From Acidimicrobiaceae bacterium (GTDB lineage: Bacteria; Actinomycetota; Acidimicrobiia; Acidimicrobiales; Ilumatobacteraceae), in contig JACJWF010000002.1 in the NCBI GenBank assembly GCA_020637295.1, forward strand, positions 310,001 through 374,000: a stretch of DNA of 64,000 nt. Reading direction: 5' to 3'. Shown here piece after piece: positions 8,455 to 15,487 of the stretch. A program made the position numbers and the translations under genes. Position 1 is the first letter of the stretch. Each line of letters starts with the position of its first letter. Under the pieces are notes generated by a model. That model was not told the origin of the DNA, did not search any database, and was given only the letters and a program-made list of their open reading frames with translations.

Positions 8455-8640
8455 GTGGTGCCTGAGAGCTTCTCCACCGGCCGGTGGACCCGGCACGGCA
8501 GATTTCCCCGTCGGCGAGCCGGTCGAGCCGGCTGCTTTCCAGCGTTGCCCACCCGGTCGGTCCGTGGGCCTGAGAGATTCCGGGGAGGTTGCTCCTTCGG
8601 CGTCGCCGTGCTGGCTGCACGGTGACTCTCCCGGCCGGGT
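8455..8640 (-). ncRNA. Tandem (two-aptamer) glycine riboswitch upstream of gcvP
   Basis: On the minus strand the leader begins with GGGAGAG (8632-8626), continues with GCCGAAGGAGCAA and TCTCAGGCCCACGGACC (first aptamer, ending near 8560), then GCTGGAAAGC, CGCCGACGGGGAAA and CTCTCAGGCACC (second aptamer, ending near 8459). These are the conserved blocks of both glycine aptamers in the usual order. The gcvP ribosome site lies about 45 nt further on, leaving room for an expression platform. A TAGCGT -10 candidate is at 8663-8658. Confidence 0.93.
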
Positions 8641-8678
8641 GTTGAGTGGCAGTGCTCACGCTACCCCACGCCGCGAAA

Positions 8679-8696
8679 TGAGTAGTCGATTACTCA
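8679..8696. promoter_or_regulatory. 18-bp near-perfect palindrome in the gcvP promoter region
   Basis: TGAGTAGTCGATTACTCA is an inverted repeat with a single mismatched pair and is AT-rich against its surroundings. It sits about 30-45 bp upstream of the predicted gcvP transcription start (near 8651) and 60 bp before the divergent gene at 8757. It could control either or both. The binding regulator is unknown; the dyad size suits a TetR- or GntR-type dimer. Confidence 0.55.
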
Positions 8697-8756
8697 AGAC
8701 CTGCAGCCACCCGTCGCGCATGATCTCGGGCAACCGCTCGAACAAGGAGAGACCCG

Positions 8757-9158
8757 ATGGGCCTGTTCAAGGACATGAAGGACATGAAGAACGCGGTGGC
8801 CGCCGCACCGGGCATGGTCGACCAGGCCCAGCAGATGGCTGCCAACGCCCAGGCGATGCAGGCCCAGATGATGGCCCAGCAGCAGGCTGCGATGCAGCAG
8901 GTGCCGATGGCCAACCCGTCGATGGCGGCACCCGGCGGCAACCTGGAGCCCATCGCCGGCGTCGATCTCACCACCTACGCCCGGATCGTGAAGGCCATCG
9001 CCCCGCTGAACTACGACCAGTCGGCGCTGCCCGGCATCGCCGCCACGCACGGCATCGACGGGGCCTCCTGGCAGGCCGCGCACGATGGCTGGAACGCCCG
9101 CATCCAGGGCGACCCAGGCGTGGCCCGGGCATTCTCCGACGTCTACCGGACGGTCTGA
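8757..9158 (+). CDS. Small Met/Gln-rich protein with MGxFKD N-terminus, first of a pair
   Basis: 133 residues, function unknown. It opens with an amphipathic MGLFKDMKDMKN, then an unusually Met/Gln/Ala-rich helical stretch (about 20-55), then a globular C-terminal part (about 63-130: PIAGVDLTTYARIVKAIAP, WQAAHDGWNARIQGD) reminiscent of small helical domains. AAGGAG is eight bases before the ATG. The next gene starts 3 bp downstream and shares the N-terminal module, so the two probably arose by duplication and swapping of C-terminal domains. Confidence 0.7.
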   Translation: MGLFKDMKDMKNAVAAAPGMVDQAQQMAANAQAMQAQMMAQQQAAMQQVPMANPSMAAPGGNLEPIAGVDLTTYARIVKAIAPLNYDQSALPGIAATHGIDGASWQAAHDGWNARIQGDPGVARAFSDVYRTV

Positions 9159-9161
9159 GCG

Positions 9162-9575
9162 ATGGGCTTCTTCAAGGACCTCAAGACGCTGAACAACCAG
9201 GCCAAGGACCTGCGCGAGCAGTACCCGGTGGACCAGCAGATCGCCAACGCCCAGAACAGCATGGCCCAGGCCAACGCGATGATGGCTCAGATGGCCCAGG
9301 GCTCGATGGCCGCCACCAACGCGATGACCACCGGTGTGGACGCGATCGCCACGGTCACCGCCGCCCAGCAGACCGGGGCGATGATGAACTACAACCCGGT
9401 CGTCGAGCTGCAGTTGCTGGTCACCATGCCCAACGGTGTGCCGATGCCGGTGACCCGCCAGGAGATGGTGATGCAGATCCATCTCAGCCGCTGCCAGCCC
9501 GGCCAGCGCCTGAAGGTGAAGGTCAACCCGGCCAACCCGAACGAGTTGTGGATCGACTGGGTCACCCCGGTCTGA
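9162..9575 (+). CDS. Small Met/Gln-rich protein with MGxFKD N-terminus, second of a pair
   Basis: 137 residues, function unknown. Residues 1-10 (MGFFKDLKTL) and the Met/Ala/Gln-rich helix (about 25-65) resemble the preceding protein, but residues about 78-137 form a different, beta-strand-rich domain (NPVVELQLLVTMPNG, VKVNPANPNELWIDWV). It follows the upstream stop by 3 bp, so cotranslation is likely. A membrane-surface or oligomeric scaffold role is conceivable given the amphipathic start, but nothing in the sequence proves it. Confidence 0.7.
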   Translation: MGFFKDLKTLNNQAKDLREQYPVDQQIANAQNSMAQANAMMAQMAQGSMAATNAMTTGVDAIATVTAAQQTGAMMNYNPVVELQLLVTMPNGVPMPVTRQEMVMQIHLSRCQPGQRLKVKVNPANPNELWIDWVTPV

Positions 9576-9599
9576 CCACCCGAGATCCTTGACGGGAGC

Positions 9600-9648
9600 G
9601 GTTCACCGGTCCGGCGTGGCGGCCCCCCGCTGCGCCGGCCGGTGAGCC
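9600..9648 (+). terminator. Stem-loop terminator after the small-protein pair
   Basis: Arms of about 16 bp (9600-9616 and 9633-9648) pair with one bulge and a G-U, followed by a short ACTTTCC. It lies 25 bp downstream of the stop at 9575. Confidence 0.55.
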
Positions 9649-9658
9649 GGACTTTCCC

Positions 9659-9705
9659 CAAGTTGGCGTTCAGGTGCGGTGCCACCGCATCTCAGCGCCA
9701 ACTTG
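9659..9705. repeat. 47-bp palindromic repeat element, copy 1
   Basis: Begins CAAGTTGGCG and ends with the exact complement CGCCAACTTG, with an inner hairpin AGGTGCGGT-gcc-ACCGCATCT. Two further copies of identical length occur at 23799-23845 and 23860-23906. All are intergenic and between or after gene ends, as expected for REP-like elements. Confidence 0.8.
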
Positions 9706-9717
9706 TGGCGCGTCGGG

Positions 9718-10965
9718 CTACTCGACTGTGCCGTAGGCGCCCTGGGCGCCCTGGCCGTGTGCCGCCTCCACCTCGGCGACGGCAGCCCGCAGATCGGCGA
9801 CGAACGTGGGGATCTTCCCCTGATGGACGGCGTTGACGGTGCAGTGCAGCGACGCCGGCGGGCCCTGGCGATCCAGGTACCAACCCCGCCGCCACAGCGC
9901 ATCGGCGACGGCGAAGACGTCCAGCGCCTCCGGGTCCGTCGCGCCGAACGCCAACAGGGTGGCCTGCGGCTGGGCCCGCAGCGAGAGTTGCGGAATGCCC
10001 TCGATGGCCGTAGCCAGTTCCTCGGCGGCGGCCCGTGCCGCGGCGGTCAGGCGCAGGTACCCCTCGTCGCCGAGGTAGTGCAGCACCGCCCACGCGGCCG
10101 CCCACGCGCCGCCGCTCTTCGTGCCCAGCACCGCGCTGGAGCCGTAGACGCCCCCGAGCCAGTTGTCCGTCACGAACGTCTGGTCGGCTCGCAGCCGCTT
10201 GTCGCGATGCATGATGACCGACGCGCCCTTCGCCGTGTAGCCGTACTTGTGGAGGTCCACCGAGATGCTGGTGACCCCGGGCACGGAGAAGTTCCACGGC
10301 GGGATGTCGTGGCCGAGGCGGGCCAGGTAGGTGAGCGTGACGCCGCCCATGCAGCCGTCCACGTGGCAGTTGATGTCCCGCTCGGCGGCGAGTGCGGCGA
10401 TGTCGGCGATCGGGTCCACCACACCCTGTGGGTACTGCGGTGCGGAGCCGACCACCAGCACCGTGTCGTCGTCGATGGCGTCGGCCATCGCGTCCGCGTC
10501 CGCCCGCCAGTCGTCGCGCACCGGGACGCGACGGCTCTCCATGCCGAAGTAGTAGCAGCCCTTCTCGAACGCGGCGTGGGCGCTGGTGGGCAGCACGATG
10601 TTGGGCCGTTCCACGTTGCGTTCCCGGCGGCCGCGCTGGCGGGCGGCCTTGACCGCCATCAGGAGGCTCTCCGTCCCACCGGTGGTGAGGAACCCGGCGC
10701 CGTCGGGGCCCGCCTGCAGCCAGTCGCCGACGATGCCGCACACCTCGGTCTGCAGCCGGCGCAGGCTGGGGAAGGCATCCGTGTTCAGCGCGTTCTCCGT
10801 GGCGAAGCGACGGTAGGCCTCCTCGGCGAGGGCAACCACGTCCTCCCCGGCGTTGTAGGCGAGGGTGAAGGCATGCCCGTCGCGCCAACGCACGTCGCGT
10901 TCCTTGAACGAGTCCAGCCGGCCGAGGATGTCGTCGCGGGTGATGCCATGTTCCGGGAGCGCCAT
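9718..10965 (-). CDS. PLP-dependent decarboxylase, sphingosine-1-phosphate-lyase-like
   Basis: 415-residue fold-type I PLP enzyme of the group II decarboxylase/Dpl1-like family. Seen are FLTTGGTESLLMAV (cofactor phosphate region), CHVDGCMGG (Asp to the pyridine nitrogen) and VDLHKYGYTAKGAS (PLP lysine); this last motif resembles sphingosine-phosphate lyases more than glutamate decarboxylases. Substrate not determined. Start at 10965 has TACGGT eight bases upstream on the minus strand; the longer open frame overlaps the divergent promoter. The stop is 13 bp from repeat copy 1. Confidence 0.8.
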   Translation of the reverse strand: MALPEHGITRDDILGRLDSFKERDVRWRDGHAFTLAYNAGEDVVALAEEAYRRFATENALNTDAFPSLRRLQTEVCGIVGDWLQAGPDGAGFLTTGGTESLLMAVKAARQRGRRERNVERPNIVLPTSAHAAFEKGCYYFGMESRRVPVRDDWRADADAMADAIDDDTVLVVGSAPQYPQGVVDPIADIAALAAERDINCHVDGCMGGVTLTYLARLGHDIPPWNFSVPGVTSISVDLHKYGYTAKGASVIMHRDKRLRADQTFVTDNWLGGVYGSSAVLGTKSGGAWAAAWAVLHYLGDEGYLRLTAAARAAAEELATAIEGIPQLSLRAQPQATLLAFGATDPEALDVFAVADALWRRGWYLDRQGPPASLHCTVNAVHQGKIPTFVADLRAAVAEVEAAHGQGAQGAYGTVE

Positions 10966-11029
10966 GGGTGCGCACCGTACCGCACCCGTGTCGCCGGGTG
11001 GGGCGGCCGGCCCGGTACGGTTTGCCGCC

Positions 11030-12190
11030 GTGCCGCTGCCCGTCCCCACCCGCGCCGACTTCCTGCTGGACCCGGACCTCGTGTTCCTCAACCACGGCTC
11101 GTTCGGTGCCGTGCCGCGGGCGGTGCAGGCCGAGTATCAACGCCTCCAGGACCGTATGGAGCGCAACCCGGTGGAGTGGTTGGGCCGTCGCTCGGACGAC
11201 CTGCTCGGCCGGGCCCGCGCCAGGCTGGGCGAGTTCGTCGGCGCAGCCACCGACGACCTGGTGTTCTTCCCCAACCCCACGACGGGCATCAACATGGTGG
11301 TCAACAGCCTGCGCCTGCGGCCTGGCGACCAGGTCGTCTCGACGGACCACGAGTACGGAGCGATGATCCGCACCTGGCGCAAGGCCACCGCCGCAGTGGG
11401 TGCCGAGTGGGTGCCGGTGGAGATCCCACTGCCGGTCACCACGGAGGCGGACTTCGTGGACCGTGTGTGGGGCGCCGTCACCGAACGCACCAGGGTGCTG
11501 TTCCTCAGCCACATCACCAGCGCGACCGCGCTCGTGTTCCCGGTGGCGGAGCTCTGCCGGCGGGCGCGGGCGGCAGGCATCCTCGCGATCGTCGACGGCG
11601 CGCACGTTCCCAACCACGTCCCGCTGGACATCGAAGCGCTCGACTGCGACGTGTATGCCGGTGCCCTCAACAAGTGGGTGTGTGCGCCGAAGGGCAGCGC
11701 CTTCCTCTGGGCCCGGCCCGAGGTGCAGGAATGGCTGCAGCCGCTGATCGTCAGTTGGGGGTGGGAGAGCGACCACCCGAGCGCCTCGCAGTTCGTCGAC
11801 CACCACCAGTGGCAGGGCACCAGGGACCTGTCGCCGTTCCTCGCCGTGCCGGCCGCGCTGGACTTCGTGGCGACCCACGACTGGGCCGCCGTCCGGGCCG
11901 AGAGCCACCGCCTGGCACTCGCCATGCGGGATGCGGTGAACGCCCACACCGGGCTGCCGGCGCTCAGCGGGGGAGGAGAGTGGCTGGGGCAGATGGCCGC
12001 CGTCCACCTTCCCGAGGGCACGGACGTCGCCGACCTCCAGGCCCGCCTCTTCGACCGCCACCGCGTCGAGGTGCCGTGCTCCATGTGGAACGGCCGCCCC
12101 CTCCTGAGGGTGAGCTGCAACGCTCACACGTCGGAGGCAGACGTCACGGCGTTCGCGGCGGCGATCGCCGCCGAGTTGCCGGCCGGCTGA
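11030..12190 (+). CDS. Class V PLP aminotransferase, isopenicillin-N-epimerase-like
   Basis: 386-residue fold-type I enzyme of the class V aminotransferase/cysteine-desulfurase superfamily. Typical features are LNHGSFGAVP at the N-terminus, NPTTGIN, VDGAHVPNHVPLD and GALNKWVCAPKGSAFLW with the PLP lysine. The HGSFG opening is characteristic of CefD-like proteins, whose true substrates are mostly unknown. GTG at 11030 is supported by TACGGT (11016-11021) eight bases upstream. Divergent from the decarboxylase with a 64-bp spacer. Confidence 0.82.
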   Translation: MPLPVPTRADFLLDPDLVFLNHGSFGAVPRAVQAEYQRLQDRMERNPVEWLGRRSDDLLGRARARLGEFVGAATDDLVFFPNPTTGINMVVNSLRLRPGDQVVSTDHEYGAMIRTWRKATAAVGAEWVPVEIPLPVTTEADFVDRVWGAVTERTRVLFLSHITSATALVFPVAELCRRARAAGILAIVDGAHVPNHVPLDIEALDCDVYAGALNKWVCAPKGSAFLWARPEVQEWLQPLIVSWGWESDHPSASQFVDHHQWQGTRDLSPFLAVPAALDFVATHDWAAVRAESHRLALAMRDAVNAHTGLPALSGGGEWLGQMAAVHLPEGTDVADLQARLFDRHRVEVPCSMWNGRPLLRVSCNAHTSEADVTAFAAAIAAELPAG

Positions 12191-12197
12191 GGGCGCC

Positions 12198-13037
12198 GTG
12201 GGGGTGGCCCTCGTCCTCGCCGTCGCTACGGCTGTGCTGCTCGGCGTGTCCGACTTCTTCGCCGCCCGTGCCGCACGTACCGTTCCGGCCATCACCGTCA
12301 CGCGGACCGCTGTGCTCACCAGCCTGGTGCTGTCCCCGCTGTTGCTGCTGGTCGTGGACTCCCAGTTCCTCGGCCACGACATGCTGCTCGGCGCCGTGTC
12401 GGGGTTGTTCATGGTCGGCGGCCTGGCGCTGCTCTACCAGGGATACTCGGTGGCGCGGATGGGGATCGTGGCCCCACTGTCCTCGGTGCTGATCGCCGTC
12501 GTGCCGGTGGTGTGGGACCTGCTGCACGGGGTGCGGCCAGGCCCGCTGGCTGCGGTGGGCATGGTTGCCGGTGCCGTGGCGCTGGTGCTCACCTCCTACA
12601 CGTCGTCGGACCAGGGGAGCGCGTTCATGGGGGCGGTGCTGGGTGTCACCAGTGGTGCGATGTTCGGCACGGCCTTCACCGTCATGGGCGAGATCTCCGA
12701 TGCCGCCGGCTTGGCCCCGGTGGGTGTCCAGCGGGTGGCCGGCCTGGTGCTGCTGGTCGGGCTGGCGGCGGTGCGGACGGAACCGCTGTTCGCCCCCGCC
12801 GGCATCGGCCGTCGCTATGCGGTGGGGGCCGGCGTGCCGGCGGTGATGGCCATCGGTGCGCTCCAGCTCGCCTTCCAGAAGGGGTCGTCCGGCCCGGTGG
12901 CGGTGGCCAGTTCGCAGTTCGCCACCGTGGCCGTGCTGCTGGCGGTGACGTTCAACCGCGAGCGGATGCGCTGGTGGCAGGCCGTGGGGGTGGGCCTCAC
13001 CGCGCTCGCAGTGGCGCTGATCGCCGCGGGCACCTGA
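12198..13037 (+). CDS. DMT-superfamily permease (EamA-like)
   Basis: 279-residue integral membrane protein with about ten hydrophobic segments in two homologous halves, as in EamA drug/metabolite transporters (SDFFAARAARTVPAITVTR in the first half; RMRWWQAVGVGLTALAVALI before the C-terminus). Substrate unknown. It begins 7 bp after the aminotransferase stop, so the two are probably one transcript and the permease may export or import that enzyme's metabolite (inference). Confidence 0.8.
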   Translation: MGVALVLAVATAVLLGVSDFFAARAARTVPAITVTRTAVLTSLVLSPLLLLVVDSQFLGHDMLLGAVSGLFMVGGLALLYQGYSVARMGIVAPLSSVLIAVVPVVWDLLHGVRPGPLAAVGMVAGAVALVLTSYTSSDQGSAFMGAVLGVTSGAMFGTAFTVMGEISDAAGLAPVGVQRVAGLVLLVGLAAVRTEPLFAPAGIGRRYAVGAGVPAVMAIGALQLAFQKGSSGPVAVASSQFATVAVLLAVTFNRERMRWWQAVGVGLTALAVALIAAGT

Positions 13038-13054
13038 GCGGTAGCGTGCGTCAC

Positions 13055-13426
13055 ATGTCTGAGAAGCCCGTCATCACCATTCCCGAGGGCGAGCCGCCCG
13101 CCGACCTCCTCATCGAGGACGAGGTGGTCGGCGACGGCGACGAGGCCACCATCGGCAAGCGGGTGATCGTTCACTACGCAGGCGTGGCCTGGAGCACCGG
13201 CAAGGAGTTCGACGCCAGTTGGAACCGGGGGGAGACGTTCGACTTCCGCCTTGGCGCCCGCGAGGTCATCGAGGGCTGGGACCGCGGGGTGAAGGGCATG
13301 AAGGTCGGCGGCCGCCGCCGGCTGACGATCCCGGCCAACCTCGGCTACGGCAGCCGCGGCGCCGGTGGCGTCATCAAGGGAGGGGAGACCCTCGTCTTCG
13401 TCGTGGACCTCGTTGCCGTCCGCTGA
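13055..13426 (+). CDS. FKBP-type peptidyl-prolyl isomerase
   Basis: 123-residue cytosolic single-domain FKBP that catalyses proline isomerisation in protein folding. Seen are VIVHYAGVAWSTGKEFDASW, the GWDRGVKGMKVGGRRRLTIPANLGYG segment in two parts, and ETLVFVVDLVAVR at the end. No signal peptide. TAGCGT (13042-13047) is seven bases upstream of the ATG, so it likely has its own leaderless promoter within the 17-bp gap after the permease. Confidence 0.92.
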   Translation: MSEKPVITIPEGEPPADLLIEDEVVGDGDEATIGKRVIVHYAGVAWSTGKEFDASWNRGETFDFRLGAREVIEGWDRGVKGMKVGGRRRLTIPANLGYGSRGAGGVIKGGETLVFVVDLVAVR

Positions 13427-13441
13427 CGCAGCGCCGCCCGG

Positions 13442-14728
13442 TCAGCGCACGAACTGCACCGTCCCGAAGCGCGCCTTGAACGCGCTGACTCGTGGAGCGA
13501 CCTCGGCCGGGTCGCCCCGCAGCGCGTCGTGGATCAGGCCGGCGAGTTCCGTCATGACGGAAGTGCCCATGCCCCAGCGGGTGGCCTCGCTGGTGCCCAG
13601 CCGCAGGCCCTCCCCGTCGGGGAGGCCGATGCCGGAAGCCAGCAGGTTGGCCCGCCGCAGCCGTACCGCCGCGGCGTCGCCGCCACCCCACTCGTCGGCG
13701 CGCACGGCCAGTTGATGCGACATGGTGTGGCCGAGGGGAGTGGCCACCACCGGCAGGCCCCGCCCGGCCAGCTCGCCGGCCAGCGCCTGAGCGTTGGCCA
13801 CCATGGCGGCGGCGTAGGCGTACCCGTGCACCTGCCAGTCCAGCAGCGACATCGCCAGTGCGGCGACCACGCCTGCGTCGTAGTTGGCCGTGAGGCCCGG
13901 GTGGGCGATGGCGTCGATCCGCTCCGCCAGCCCGGCGTCGTTGGTCAGCACCAGCCCGCCCGCCGGCCCACCGAGGCTCTTGTAGGTGCTCATCGACACC
14001 AGGTCGGCGCCCTGGTCCAAGGGGTTCGGCCAGACGCCGCCGGCCAGCAGGCCGCTGACGTGCGCGGCGTCGTACATCACCCGGGCGCCGTGGCGGTGGG
14101 CGATGTCGGCGACGGCCCGCACCGGGTGCGGCGCCAGGTTGAGGCTGCCGCCGATGGTGACCAGTGCCGGCCGCACCTCGGCCACCATCGAGGCCAGCCC
14201 GTCGGTGTCCACCGTGTATCGCACGGCGTCGATCGGGGCGTGGTGGATGCGCAGGCCGAACAGCCCGGCCGCCCCGCGCTGATGATGGGTCACGTGACCG
14301 GCCACCGTCGGCGGCGGCACGACGATCGCGTCGCCGGGCGAGCAGGTGGCCATGAAGCAGTAGAGGTTGCCGATGGCGCCGGAGGGCACCCGCACCTCGG
14401 CGTACCCCGCGCCGAAGACCCGGGTGGCCAGGTCCATCGCCAGCACCTCGACCTCCTCGATGGCCTCGAGCCCGGTTTCGTACTTGGCGCCCGGCCAGCC
14501 GAGGCTGGGGCGGGAGGACAGGCCGGCCGCGAGCAGGGCTTCCGCTCGGGGGTTCATCACGTTGGCTGCCGGATCGAGGTTGACGCATTCCTGCTCGTGG
14601 ATCGCGCGGTTCCGCTCCACTGCCGCCAGCAGAAGGCGCTCCAGGCCATCGGCGTCCAGGCCGGCGATCAGCGCCCCGATCTGTGCCTCGCGCGCTTGGG
14701 CCGCCTCGCTGATCCACGCTCTCGTCAT
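13442..14728 (-). CDS. Serine-hydroxymethyltransferase-like PLP enzyme, divergent
   Basis: 428 residues with the SHMT fold, but with altered signatures. The PLP lysine (about K250) lies in STYKSLGGPAGG where canonical GlyA has a THKTLRGPRGG-type motif; the conserved second histidine-threonine and the arginine are gone. MYDAAHVSGLLAGG (D220, H223) is retained. It may be a 2-methylserine-type transferase or hydroxy-amino-acid aldolase rather than housekeeping GlyA. CACAAT six bases before the ATG suggests its own leaderless start; the ATG also overlaps the stop of the upstream RDD gene. Confidence 0.78.
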   Translation of the reverse strand: MTRAWISEAAQAREAQIGALIAGLDADGLERLLLAAVERNRAIHEQECVNLDPAANVMNPRAEALLAAGLSSRPSLGWPGAKYETGLEAIEEVEVLAMDLATRVFGAGYAEVRVPSGAIGNLYCFMATCSPGDAIVVPPPTVAGHVTHHQRGAAGLFGLRIHHAPIDAVRYTVDTDGLASMVAEVRPALVTIGGSLNLAPHPVRAVADIAHRHGARVMYDAAHVSGLLAGGVWPNPLDQGADLVSMSTYKSLGGPAGGLVLTNDAGLAERIDAIAHPGLTANYDAGVVAALAMSLLDWQVHGYAYAAAMVANAQALAGELAGRGLPVVATPLGHTMSHQLAVRADEWGGGDAAAVRLRRANLLASGIGLPDGEGLRLGTSEATRWGMGTSVMTELAGLIHDALRGDPAEVAPRVSAFKARFGTVQFVR

Positions 14729-15477
14729 GCGGCCATTGTGGCCGACCGGTGCCGGCGGACCCAGATGCCCGGCCCGCCCACGGAGCGCTCCACGACGACG
14801 GTCCCGGCGGCGCGGTCGTGCAGGCCGCGGAGGTCCCAGAGGATCGGCAGGTCGACGGCGACCAGCGCCAGTGCGGCCACGTCCCCCGGCGCTCCGAGTG
14901 CGATGGCGGCCGCCAACGGTGCAGCGCTCACTACCCAGCGCAGCAGCGCGTGCAGCAGGGACGGTGCCCGCATGGTGTCGGCGCCGACCAACCGCAGGCC
15001 GGTCCACAACTTGCCGAGGGTCCAGCCATAGGTGACGGTGGGGAGCGCGTACACCGCGGCGTGCAGCGCCAGCGCCACCCACGGGCTGGCACCGGCCTTC
15101 ACCGCCAGCAGGGTCGGCACGGCGAACAGTGCACCATCCACGGTGCCGGCCGCGAGTCGCCGGTAGCGGGTGGCCTGACGGCGGCCGTCGCGCAGGGGAG
15201 GGCGTGAGGGGGGAACCAGCGGGCCGAGCCCCTTGCGCAAGGTGGGGTCGTCATCCTCGCCCTCGTCAGGTGGCGGGCCATCGGCGGCCAGCACCCAGCG
15301 GATGGCATCGTCCACTTCCTGGCGGTGCCCGTCGGCGACGACCAGTTCCTCACCGCTCACGACGGCAGGCACGTCGCCGGCACGCAGGACGCTGTGCAGC
15401 AAGCGCACCTGGTCCGGCCGCAAATGGCCGACCGCCACCCGCTGCGGGGCGGGGTGGGGGTCGGGGCTGGTCCCCAC
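14725..15477 (-). CDS. RDD-family membrane protein with N-terminal DUF2007-like domain
   Basis: 250 residues. Residues about 13-60 (VAVGHLRPDQVRLLHSVL, then GEELVVADGHRQEVDDAI) resemble small DUF2007 signal-transduction-like domains. After an acidic linker, the RDD domain starts near RYRRLAAGTVDGALF and has about four hydrophobic segments with TLGKLWTGLRLVGAD. Function unknown; RDD proteins are often linked to transport or cell-envelope stress. GTG start at 15477, 10 bp after the NlpC/P60 gene stop, and the 3' end overlaps the SHMT-like start by 4 bp. Confidence 0.72.
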   Translation of the reverse strand: MGTSPDPHPAPQRVAVGHLRPDQVRLLHSVLRAGDVPAVVSGEELVVADGHRQEVDDAIRWVLAADGPPPDEGEDDDPTLRKGLGPLVPPSRPPLRDGRRQATRYRRLAAGTVDGALFAVPTLLAVKAGASPWVALALHAAVYALPTVTYGWTLGKLWTGLRLVGADTMRAPSLLHALLRWVVSAAPLAAAIALGAPGDVAALALVAVDLPILWDLRGLHDRAAGTVVVERSVGGPGIWVRRHRSATMAA

Positions 15478-15487
15478 GGCTGGCGCC

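Noticed and set aside
8408..8659. N-terminal extension of GcvP to an ATG at 8659
   Set aside because: The extension is the riboswitch sequence. The GTG at 8407 has a strong AGGAGG and matches family N-termini.
5363..9592. 1409-codon open frame on the plus strand
   Set aside because: It is antisense to gcvP and runs through the riboswitch and the small-protein pair in another frame. Very high GC makes such long shadows common; composition is Arg/Gly/Val-rich without any domain.
13545..13560. Palindrome TTCCGTCATGACGGAA inside the SHMT-like gene, similar to the 23950/24339 palindromes
   Set aside because: It lies in coding sequence, differs in the arms and encodes conserved-looking residues (SVMTEL); likely coincidence.
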